Part shown: one piece after another, positions 1-9,091 of the stretch
Position numbering within the stretch: position 1 is the first letter of the stretch
Layout: every line of letters starts with the position of its first letter
Assembly: GCA_032358255.1 (NCBI GenBank)
Contig: JAULBX010028072.1
Coordinates: forward strand, 1 to 31,869
Origin: Heterotrichella gracilis
Taxonomy: Eukaryota > Sar > Xanthophyceae > Tribonematales > Xanthonemataceae
Length of the DNA: 31,869 nucleotides
Reading direction: 5' to 3'
Notes under the pieces: generated by a model
What the model was told of the DNA's origin: nothing
What the model saw: the letters and a program-made list of their open reading frames with translations, nothing else
The model's database searches: none
Translations under genes and position numbers: made by a program

Positions 1-16
1 TCTCTCAATCCATGCT

Positions 17-3000
17 TTAGGTAGGCAAACCACTCATGTGGATTGTTGAATTCCAAAAAACCTGAACGGCCCAAACTGATTTGCCCATGCGCTACAACAA
101 ACCACTCACCAATCCACTGCAGGAGTTGCATGAGCTGGTGCACAACAGTTGAACCATACCTGGCTGCTTCCCTAATCCGCCTAAACCCTAACCCTTAACC
201 TAAACCCTAAACCCTAAATCCTAAGCCCAGGGCCCCTCGCTCCACAGCTTCCCTGCCTTCCCTGCCCGCGTGCTTCCAAACACCACTCACCGATCCACTG
301 CAGGAGTTGCAGGAAGGCGGGAAGCCGCTGCCGCGATCATGCTGCAGGTAGGAGCCCTTGGGGCAGGTGACGCATCCCTGGGAGTTGCACACCGCGCAGC
401 CCTCACATTTCACGCACATGGTCATGGAAGCTGCGTCCACCTTGTAAGAAGTGACGTAGGCGGGGCCGGGGAGGTCGTTGTGGTAGCTCCAGTCGGCCAG
501 CATGGCGCCCGGCGTGCATTTGGTGCAGCCAGTTTCTGGCTTGGAAGCTGCGCACAGGCTGTTGCCAAAGTGCACGCATGCCTTGAGCCCAGCCAGGGAT
601 GGGTATTCCTGATCTTCCTTGGCGGTGGTGGCTGGGAAGGAGTCGGCTGCACAGGGGCACAGGGGGGGTGAAGTAAAGCTTACCAGTAAAGGAACAGACG
701 ACATTGAACAGAGGACAGTGAAGCCATTGAATGATCAAGTACGATGAAGCTGGCACAACCAAATACAAATGATTCCATGTCCATCAATGTCCATCCCCGA
801 GATGAGAATCGTTTTTCCTTTGTTGTAGAAACTTCACCTGGGCATGCGCTGGTGCAGCCTGTCTTCCCGTTGCACGCCTTGCACCCCAGAACCTCCTGGC
901 AGCTGCGGCACACCCGGGACCCTAGTAGGGTATTGCCGAGGTCGGGCACCCGCAGGAAGTCCTTAGGGCAAGAGGTGCAACCCTTGGTAGGGTCACACGC
1001 AGTGGCACACCTGTGGATAAAGGTTTGACTTTGAAGGGTTTTTATTCAGGGTTCTCGGGGAAAGAGGCGCACCCCTTGGTAGGGTCACACCCAGCGGCAC
1101 ACCTGTGGGTTAGGGTTTTAGGGTTCTTGGCATGCAATGGGGATTATGTCACTATGCCTGTATGTCTTCCTGTCTCCCTTGCAATGAGTACAGCCTTCCC
1201 CCGATGCGATAGGGCAGCACCTTTGGTGTACCCTAGTATGCATATATGCATGCAAATGCACCACTGCTGTTTGTGCACCTTAAACGCTAAACCCTAAACC
1301 CACTCATCCCAAGCTGCACTCACAAAGCGCAGCCCACCTGCCATGCGCACAACTCCTGCGCTGCGTGTTGGCCAGGTTGAGTGGCAGGCTAGCCTACAGG
1401 TGTAGGCTGCCCCGACTAGGGTTTAGGGTTTCGGTTTACTGCACATGCCTGCACATTGCGTGCGTGCACATTAAGTCTGTGCACAGCTCCTGCATTGTGT
1501 GCTAGGGTTTAGGGTTTACCCTAAACCCTAAACCCTACACCAAAGCGCCACCCACCTGCCATGGTCCGCACAGCTCCTGCACTGTGTGTTGGCCAGATTG
1601 AGTGGCAGGCTGTAGGCTGCCCCGGCTAGGGTATGGTCTGGGCTTGGCAGCGGCTGGTACAGCATGTGTCCCTGATTGCACTGCGCGCATGCTCCACTGG
1701 CGTCGATCCGCCTGTACAGTGGGATCCAGGCTGTCACTCACCAAGCCTGCTAAACCCTGAAGAGAGCAGCCTCCAGGCTCCAGGGACAACTACCATATGC
1801 TCCATCAGTTCTCGTGATGCCACCACGTGAACACGTCGTACACGTATGCATTGTGATCCATGCTTGCTAGCCAGCACTCACTTGCAGGTGGCCTTGTTTG
1901 AGGGAGGAGTGGCGCAGGTGCGTGTGGAGATGGGCACCCTAGGGTCTGGGCTGAACCCTAGGACCTTGCCAGTGGGGCAGGAGGTGCACCCAACTGTGTC
2001 GTTGCAGGATCCCGCACTGCACCCCAGCTTGGAACAGGGCACGCAGGAAAACCCTGTGCAAGGGTTCAAGAGGAACGAGTAAGTTGATGATGATTGCACG
2101 TCAATCACATGGACGCAGCCCACCGAACAATGTGGTACAAAAATGAATGGCATTTCTCTCTCATAGGGTGCAATAGGCTTAATGTTCTCTCCTTACTTAC
2201 AGGATAATAGCATGTATGGAGTGGTACAAATACTGGCAGGAAAGAGCTGCTTAGCGCTGCATGTGCAGGGATGAGTGCTAATCTTGCTGTATTGCTGGAA
2301 TGCATGTAACTTACTAACCAACTAACTAACAGCATAATACTAAAGTCCGCTGCAGTTCTCACGGACCACAAGCAATTGTCAGCATGTGTGCAATGCACTC
2401 AACATGCGCAAGTCCTCCCACCCGGTCCCACCCTCCGATACCTGTTGAGTAAGCAGGAAAACTGGTGGTTGGCATGCCGCGAACCTCCTGCAGGGCATAT
2501 GCGTTGAAGTAGTACGCCTCAAGCACCCGGGACGAGCCTGCGGCAAGGGAGGAACCCTAAAACCCTGGACCCAAACCCTAGACCCTAAACGCGTTGTAGT
2601 AATACGTTAAGGTTTAGGGTTTAGAGTTCATGGTTTAAGATATAGCGTAAACCCTGGCAGCCTCACCTTTGGGGCATGTGGCGCAGCCCAGGAAGTCAGC
2701 CGCTGTGGCGCACCCCAGGGATTTAGGGTTGAGGGTAGGGTTTAGACCTATATTTGTGTCGTTTGGCGTAGATCCTGGCAGCCTCTCCTTTGGGACATGT
2801 GGCGCAGCCCAGGACGTCAACCCCTGTGGCACACCCTAGGGTTCAGTTTAAACCGCGGCAACCTAGGCAGTCTCACCTTTGGGGCATGTGGCGCAGCCCA
2901 AAAAGTCAGCCGCCGTGGCGCATCCCAGGGACTTGGGCTTCACGCATCGTTGCACCCGTGCGTTGTCGGGTCCATTGGAGTAACCATCATAAATAACGGG

Positions 3001-5498
3001 GATGAGGTCCTCCATGAGGAAATCCCCAGCAGCGCATCGGCTGCAGCCCAGACCTGACACGCAGGGGAATGCATGGTCAGGCTGATGTTGATATGTGGGG
3101 CATAAACCCTAAACCCTAAACCCTAAACCCTAAACCCTAAACCCTGAAACATGGTCTGGCTGAAGACATTTGGGGCATAAACCCTACACCTATGGCGAGC
3201 TGCCTTGGTGGAAGGTTAATATGCGTGTCTGATGCAGCTCAAACCCCAAACCCTAGGCCATGGCCAGACTGCCAAGAAGTGGTCACTCTCTGTTGGTGTC
3301 CTCGGGAGGGTTTTGGGGTTTGGGTCATGCACCTGGCGCGCAGGCTCCACCTGTTTAGGGTTTAGGGTTTGGGCTGCGCACCTGGCACACAGGCTCCACT
3401 GGGGCACCGCAGGTCCGAGCTTGCAGCTGAAGCACAGGGCTAGCCGGTTAAGGGTTTTGGGCTTAGGGTTTAGGGCCACACACGGGGCGCGCAGGCTCCA
3501 TTGAAGCAGGGTTTAGGGTTCAGTACTTAGGGATGAGGGGGCGCCCCTGGCACGCAGGTTCTGTTAGGATATAGGGATTAGGGTTGCACATGTGGCGCAC
3601 AGGCGCAAGTGTTTAAGGATTAGGGTTTAGGGTGTGCACCCGGCACACAGGCTCCACTGGGGCAGCGCAGGTTTGAGCTGCAGCTGAAGCCTAGGGTTGA
3701 GGATTTTGGGTTCAGGGTTCAGGGTTTAGGGTCGCGCATGTGGTGCGCAGTCGCCACTGGAACAGAGTTTAGGGTTTAGAGTTTAGGGTTTGAGGGTCCG
3801 CACCTGGCACGCACGCTCCATTGGGGCAGCGCAGGTCCTTACTGCAGCTGAAGCAGTTGGACCATCGTTGGTAGGTGTCTCCACTCCCGATTTCGGTGCC
3901 AACCAGTATATATCCCGGCTGGCACCTGCGCACATGTTTAGGGTTTAGGGTATGTAGGATTTGTGTATTGTGCATGGTAGGGTTTAGGGTATGTGCACAG
4001 AGCGGCACCTGTGCATATGGAGGACTGGTCATGGGTGGTGGACCACAACTGACCCTAAACCCTAAACCCTAAACAGCGAGTCCTGTGCATATGGAGGACT
4101 GGTCATGGGTGGTGGACCACAGCTAAGCCTAAACCCTAAACCCTAAACCGCGAGTTCTGTGCACATGGGGACTGATCATGGGTGGTGGAGCACAACTCAT
4201 GGACAAAGATAAGTTGCAGCACAAACCCAGCAATAAGGCACTTTAGGGTGAAGTGAGATAATGACCTCAAACACATGCAGAAATGAAGTGTGCAGGGCGT
4301 ACTTGCTGCAGACGAGCTCGTACACGGGGGCGGATGTGTATATGTGGGACTCTGTTCTGCATTGTGCACAGTTAGCTCCACCAGACTTGCAGGTTGTGGT
4401 TGCCGCAAGCACTCGGCGCCCTGTACTAGCCTTAAATGGAAGCCCCTCGCCAGCATATGCTGCAGTAGCCGCATTCGGCGCGTCTTGGCTAGCTTGGCAC
4501 ATCACCAGGAGCAACAGCAAGGAACCTGGGAGGCACCATCAGGGTTATTATTTTTTAAATATATTTTAATCAATATAATATAATATATTTCACAGCCAAT
4601 ATTGCAGTGGTCCACCATGGTGCCACACCGCCCTTTTCATTGCACTGTGCCACCCAGCCAGATCCTAGCTAACTCCACCCTTGCAGGGGTTGGTATATAT
4701 TATACAAATAGCAGTAAGCTTTAAGCACCCGCTGCCCTAAAACCCCCCTTCCAGCATCGAGCTCACCAACATCTTGCAGTAGCATGTGACTGCTAGAAGG
4801 GCAGGCAGGCATGTAAAAACAATTTATGTCCCCAGTGTCAGAATTAAAAGGTTCGTTGAAGTACCAGGGGTTGACCACTATTTGCACGCAGAATTCTGCA
4901 AAAGCACCGAAACACATTCATCAGTGCGGCATTATACCATGCCACAAAGTTGATGTAAACTCGCCTGCTACAAGTGCAGTATTGCGCCTGTAAACATTGG
5001 TCATCTCGAACCGCTTGAGTACGTCGACGAACAGGGTTCCTTTGCTAGCAGCGCTGTTTGTATGCTTGCACGATATGTTTTGCGGTGGATTTGCTGTGAA
5101 GCTGGCAGCAGTTGCAAATGGGAATCGCACACGCTAACAGGGCTGCAAGAACGGCCAAAAAACATGTAAGTTTGTATCAACAAGCAGTTGCCTGCTTACC
5201 ACTCTCCCCGAAAGCTTTCAAGTCGTGCGCATGCATGCATTCCAATGAAGACGATGGCACTCAAACATACAGTGGCACTCAAACGAATACTTTGGCGCAA
5301 GCTTCGACTTGACAAAGTTCATACACTGGCAGTGTCATTGCTACACTTGCGAGTTGTAAGTATTGTTAGGCGACAGGGAACTCGTTCTTTATCCTCGCCG
5401 TAAGCAGTGACGTCGCAAACCCCTGCGACGTACTCCCGATACGGTATCCTGACGTCATTGCACACAGAGCGCAACACTATGAGGATGTGAGCAGCTGT
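17..5498 (-). CDS. Multi-exon Cys-rich protein with furin/VSP-like repeats (5' end unresolved)
   Basis: Exons, in transcript order: 5498-5347, 5101-4938, 4895-4767, 4525-4303, 3925-3804, 3053-2877, 2537-2442, 2053-1882, 1711-1556, 1010-838, 646-291 and possibly a terminal exon 91-17 ending in TAA. Every junction from 5498 to 291 keeps one open frame with GT-AG sites. The C-terminal two thirds repeats motifs such as GCTSCPTGKVL, GCTKCTPGAML, GCVTCPKGSYL and GCATCPKG: spaced Cys pairs resembling furin-like or growth-factor-receptor Cys-rich repeats. That suggests an extracellular, disulphide-rich protein. The first part (from TAAHILIVLRSVC to about the LLLLLVMC stretch) matches no family I recognise; LLLLLV is internal in this model but could instead mark a signal peptide from a start near 4502-4525. 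No start codon was found for the full chain. The 5498 acceptor and the last exon are least certain. Function unknown. Confidence 0.6.
98..131 (-). repeat. Echo of the 3' end of exon 291-646
   Basis: This stretch repeats the last bases of the neighbouring exon together with its donor site (compare 283-311). It lies in the following intron and includes a GTGAGT donor. It is a partial copy, not a second exon. Confidence 0.6.
181..226. repeat. Interstitial CCCTAAA array
   Basis: Degenerate CCCTAAA units (CCCTAAC, CCCTTAACC, CCCTAAATCC among them) lie just after the donor side of exon 291-646 in the minus-strand gene. They match the plant-type telomere repeat but are far too short and internal to be a chromosome end. 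Confidence 0.8.
1060..1114 (-). repeat. Echo of the 5' part of exon 838-1010
   Basis: The phrase accccttggtagggtcacac recurs here and at 980-1000 with a few substitutions. The copy carries the acceptor (CCCACAG on the minus strand) and the first codons of the exon (CAAGCDPTKGC), then loses similarity. It precedes the intact exon in transcript order. Confidence 0.65.
1318..1425 (-). repeat. Echo of the 3' part of exon 1556-1711
   Basis: Bases 1325-1420 repeat 1545-1630 (same order: donor region, ctcctgc, gtgttggccag, gagtggcaggct, gtaggctgcccc) with scattered differences and a small insertion. The copy sits in the intron after the intact exon and ends against TAGGGTTTAGGG. Confidence 0.65.
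1503..1530. repeat. Head-to-head telomere-like inverted repeat
   Basis: A 13-bp arm (tagggtttagggt) and its exact reverse complement are separated by two bases. This gives (TTTAGGG)n followed by (CCCTAAA)n, the orientation expected of fused telomere ends. It lies in an intron of the Cys-rich gene. Confidence 0.8.
2655..2845 (-). repeat. Two echoes of the 3' part of exon 2877-3053
   Basis: The block beginning cctttggggcatgtggcgca in the exon (2877-2935) recurs at about 2666-2722 and, more diverged, at 2777-2835. Each copy keeps the donor region (GTGAGG or GAGAGG on the minus strand) and breaks off into TTTAGGG-like or GGGTTTAGAC sequence at its upstream edge. Both lie in the intron after the intact exon. 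Confidence 0.7.
3104..3148. repeat. Interstitial CCCTAAA array (about six units)
   Basis: About six consecutive AACCCTA units, almost perfect, in the intron upstream of exon 2877-3053. This is the cleanest telomere-like array in the window. Confidence 0.9.
3316..3765 (-). repeat. Array of about seven echoes of the 3' end of exon 3804-3925
   Basis: The phrase cacctggca/ccg-cgcaggctccactggggcagcgcaggt... from the exon end recurs near 3330, 3378, 3478, 3545, 3590, 3635 and 3735. Copies have different lengths and ages and are separated by TTTAGGG-type sequence. Each copy keeps the exon/donor boundary; the longer ones (3376-3447 and 3632-3690) also keep the CFSCS-coding part. All follow the intact exon in transcript order. 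Confidence 0.75.
4001..4197. repeat. 74-bp tandem repeat, three copies
   Basis: The phrase gtgca(t/c)atgg(a)ggact recurs starting at 4011, 4085 and 4159, an exact 74-bp spacing. Copies one and two are followed by CCCTAAA units. The first copy begins like the acceptor region of exon 3804-3925 (cggcacctgtgcatatg against tggcacctgcgcacatg). The array lies in the intron before that exon. Confidence 0.75.
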
Positions 5499-7139
5499 CT
5501 GCAGACCACTGGGGACACTGCACCCACCCAAGCACCTGATGCACTGCGACTCTCAAGGAAACACTTTCCCCGCTTCGAAGCCAACAACCTCATTTGGCAT
5601 GGACGCATATGCATGCACTGAATACGTCCCTCCTGCGTCCCACAACTAACTTCTTTCAGCTAGCCTGGGTTGTGCCTGCATGAATAAGGGGGCAGGGGCT
5701 TGGATTGCGACACCTGTTGTGTTCAGCAGTGCCCTGCTCCAGCATGGATTGCCACAAAGCCATGGGTGTAACCCTAAACCCTGATGGGGAAACCTTGGCT
5801 GCGGCACCAACATACTCCTCCCACCCGCATACACCACCCTAAATACCCAAATATAACGTGGCTCAGGTGTATGCGGTGCAGTACTATCGTTGACATAAGG
5901 GCACGGGTCCAGATAGGGTGGGGCATTGGCATGGGGTACCCGCCGGTGGGGGGGTGGGGTGGCGGGGAGGCGCAGCCGGGTGAGTTCACAACCCACATGG
6001 GCGATTTACAACCTTGCTAGTTAATCACACCAGCGGTGAAAAACCCGAATTCATATGCATATGGGTGCATGCATGTACAACAACACTTGGGGTCAGGATG
6101 TGTGCAGCTACAACAGTGCGATGACCAGCTTCGCTGCAAGCTCAAGGAATCAAGCGCTAGCATTGCACTACTTCGGGCCAGCAGTTGTTCGCAATGGAGG
6201 CTGGCTGGGCGTGGATGCGTAGCCCACGATCGGTAGCAGGTGAGATGACCTTCGCATTGCAGCTATTCACCAACCATGGTGTCACACGTGTACAACAGGG
6301 TGGCATCAGTCTATATATTTCTTGTGATTTGTATTACACATCACAAGGCAGTCAATTAGGCAATAAACAATTTTGCACAACGCTGGGTGCACTCCAGTTC
6401 AGTTGCTTTGATCAAAACAGTACAGCCCTGTCACTGCGGGCAACCCTTTTGGTCATTCCATGCCGTAAACTGGACAGTTACTGCCTGCTGAGTGTCAATA
6501 TGTGCTAATATAAAATGCACTTAGGGTAAATGTCAGCCTTGTTTAAGCCAATCTGCTAGCTGCTAGAGTCAACAATGGGCGACTCTGCAAGGGTCTAGTC
6601 TTGACTCGCTGAAAAAGCACACACCGGGAGATAAAAACCCCGCGATTAAAAGGGCTAGAGGTGGCAACAAGTACTTGGCTATCCTAGGCAACAAAAACAA
6701 ATACCATTTGAAATATGGCTACAACAGCATATGCTTCTACTCTCTTTTGGAAAAACACCCACCGGGTAAGCAGTTATAATCTTGAGCAAACTGATAAACC
6801 ATGGCAAAAGACTACTCAAAAGACACAGATCTGGTGTGCAGAAGGCCAGGTAATCATCAAATATAAAAATCGATATCGCAGGGGTTGAGTTAATTGAGTT
6901 CATCGATGGGCAATATCATTTAAAGTTGATCAGTGCATGAACTCGCAAGGAAGTAACATACACCAGAGTCACACCATTCTCTCCAAACTTTCTTGCATTC
7001 CCTCAGGAGGAGCCCATTACTCAAGGGCTCCCTTCTCTGCACCAGCCATCTTCTCCGTTGAACAACACTGTCTCATCAGCTGATGTCTCCCTGCGCTGCG
7101 AGCGCTGGCCAGCACAAACCCTACTACACCCTTCAGGTT
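5499..7139. other. Intergenic region, no gene assigned
   Basis: No convincing exon chain was found. The unresolved 5' exons of the Cys-rich gene may lie in the left part; a short minus frame near 5690-5780 (MALWQSMLEQGT...) has a possible donor, but its phase does not fit exon 5498. From about 6500 to 6960 the base composition becomes visibly more AT-rich, with two related phrases (aaaaagcacacaccggg near 6612 and aaaaacacccaccggg near 6750), and may be an old insertion. Confidence 0.4.
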
Positions 7140-8195
7140 TCACTGTGCTGCCTGTGCTGGCCCAGGCTGCTGCACCGCCACCTCGGGGAAGATGGCAGCT
7201 GTGGGGGCTACACGCTCCCAGATCTCACCCATGATGTCCTGCAGGGATGGAGGGGGGGGAAGTGAGGGACAGTGCTCGTGGCATGGCGTTTGGAGGGTGG
7301 GCTAGGGCGAGCAAGGCCTTGTGACTGGCAAAAGCTAGCAATCATTGCGGTAGTGACCACAGAGCTTCTGACTGGGTGGTCTGCACACAGGCGTTATTAG
7401 TGGTGCTGAGCAATACGCCACACCAGTACTAGCCTTTCTCCCAGGAGGACCACTACTTGCAAAACCAATCACCCTTGTCAAGGGGTATACCATGCAGGCC
7501 ACTTGTGCTCGGTTCAAGATACAAGGGCACCACATGGGTCTAGGCCTCACCTGTGGCACGTTCAGCTCCTGCAGCGTCTCCACCAGGTGGTCCGCCACCG
7601 CCTGCCAGTGGGACCGGTTGCATCCGCACTGCTCGATGATGCGCTTGTGAGCGGTCACCAGGTCCCGCCCCCTGTACTGCTCGGCGCCGCCAAATACATA
7701 CGTCAGGAACATCACCTGTGGTGGCAAGGGAGCAAGTTTGGCAGTAATCACAGAGTTTAGCTGGCAATGGGCGGGTATAGTGGGTACTGAACCTTGGTTT
7801 CATACGAGTGCATTCTTGCGATGCAGATTTGAGGGTGGGAGGAGCACATGCTGAACAAAACACACCCATGCACACACCCAACACCTTTATGATGTATAAG
7901 ACGCTCAGAACACTGGCTACCGTGTGTAAAAGGCACAGATTACAGGAACTTGGTGGTAGCCCCGAGGCAGTAGTACTACACTAGGGCTGGGCACATGGAA
8001 ACTCACCTGCTTGCGCTTCTGGGTGGCCATGTCCATGCCCAAAAAGAAGTGGTTGATGCGGCTGTCCTGGAGCACCTTCTGGTAGAAGATGTCCACGGCT
8101 GCACGGACGGACGCGATGCCACCCAGGCGGTCGTAGATGGTGGGGACTTCGGCCTTGGTGGCTGGTGACTCGACGGTGGCGACTGCGCTGGCCAT
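7140..8195 (-). CDS. Truncated (2/2) haemoglobin, group 1, THB-like
   Basis: Three phase-0 exons: 8195-8007 (63 aa), 7715-7551 (55 aa) and 7238-7140 (32 aa plus TGA), giving 150 aa. The fold signature is clear: TIYDRLGG at the N-terminus, FYQKVLQDSRINHFF, then FLTYVFGG and TAHKRI. Tyr38 fits position B10, His86 is the proximal haem ligand (F8), and Lys62 occupies E10. In Chlamydomonas THB1 a Lys at E10 is the sixth haem ligand; the 24-residue Tyr-Lys and Lys-His spacings match that protein as I recall it. Family roles include NO dioxygenation and electron-transfer or redox functions linked to nitrate metabolism; for this gene that is inference. ATG at 8195 starts at the usual distance before the globin core. 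There is no targeting peptide, so it is probably cytosolic. Its introns contain no exon echoes. Confidence 0.93.
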
Positions 8196-9091
8196 GGTGA
8201 TTGTGCTTCGGAAATATCCTGCGGGTTGTGGTATGGCGCACTGTTAGCCGTCGTGACGTGATTGGGTGCATGGTAGGTCTGGTGGTAATGGTCAGTTGCA
8301 CTTGGGTTGCTCTTGTGCCTCAGTTCTGCATGCATGCCGTGTCCCCGCATGCCTGGACCCACAATGAGTAGGAACGATACAGGCCGACACTTGACCTGAC
8401 GAGGGCTACGATGAATAAAGAAAAGATCGTACCTTTGTTGAGATGGGTCCCTATCTCTGCTTATTAGGCAGGAGTATTGGTGGTGAGTGCAGTGGGACCA
8501 AAAGTGGAAAGCACTGGCTTTGAACTGCCGATAATGTAGGCTTGGTTGATGAGAGCAGATACTGGAGAATCGAAGCTTACAAACAAGTTGGTAACGGTAG
8601 CGCGGGCTTGGATGGAGGTTGGGCAGCAGTAGAGCAGGTTGGTGAATAGCAAGCATTGGCCTTGCATCCTCCTATTTATGCTCCACGCCGACTAACCTAC
8701 GACCGCCCTGCCAGCCAAAAGTGGACCCCTGCACGTTCTGGCAAGGATGTTCGTCTTGGAAAGCTCAAGGGGCTCGTTTTGCACCAAACCCAACCTTTGC
8801 ACCCCAACTTCGTGTGCGAGTGAAGGCCCTCTGAGTTGGCAGAAGCCACACAAAAATCATGAGTCACGAGTACGGTATCCTAAACCCTAAACCCTACAAC
8901 TGGGATTTATCCACCAGATTTCGAATGGTTTTTGAAAACCGTCGTTGTCAGCTCAAACCTTTTTTCGAGCGATATAGAGTCGTGTTTGCCAAAAGCAAAC
9001 GGTCATATTCAGTGCTTGCTGGTTAACACCTACACGTCTACCCTATGCGGAGCCTGGGTTAAGCGTGGCCAGCTCAGAAGAAGAGGCCACA
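8196..9091. promoter_or_regulatory. Divergent intergenic region between haemoglobin and CTF18
   Basis: About 0.9 kb separates two divergently transcribed starts (minus 8195, plus 9092), so it should hold both promoters and 5' UTRs. A TATA-like element sits at 8672-8679 on the minus strand, and a short CCCTAAA doublet lies at 8879-8895. Frames in this stretch are shadows without family support. Confidence 0.5.
8672..8679 (-). promoter_or_regulatory. Possible TATA box for the haemoglobin gene
   Basis: The minus strand reads CATAAATAGG, a good TATA-like match in a GC-richer setting. It would put the 5' UTR at about 0.45 kb, long but possible with an unseen leader intron. Confidence 0.3.

Noticed and set aside
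3104..3148. True chromosome end (telomere)
   Set aside because: The arrays are short, internal, in both orientations, and surrounded by genes on both sides.
5690..5780. First exon of the Cys-rich gene (MALWQSMLEQGT...)
   Set aside because: It has an ATG and a possible donor, but the phase left over (2) does not match the start of the 5498 exon (0), and there is no other support.
8003..8656. 217-residue minus-strand frame over the haemoglobin start
   Set aside because: It overlaps haemoglobin exon 1 in another frame, matches no family, and extends into the presumed promoter/5' UTR. The globin frame is unambiguous.
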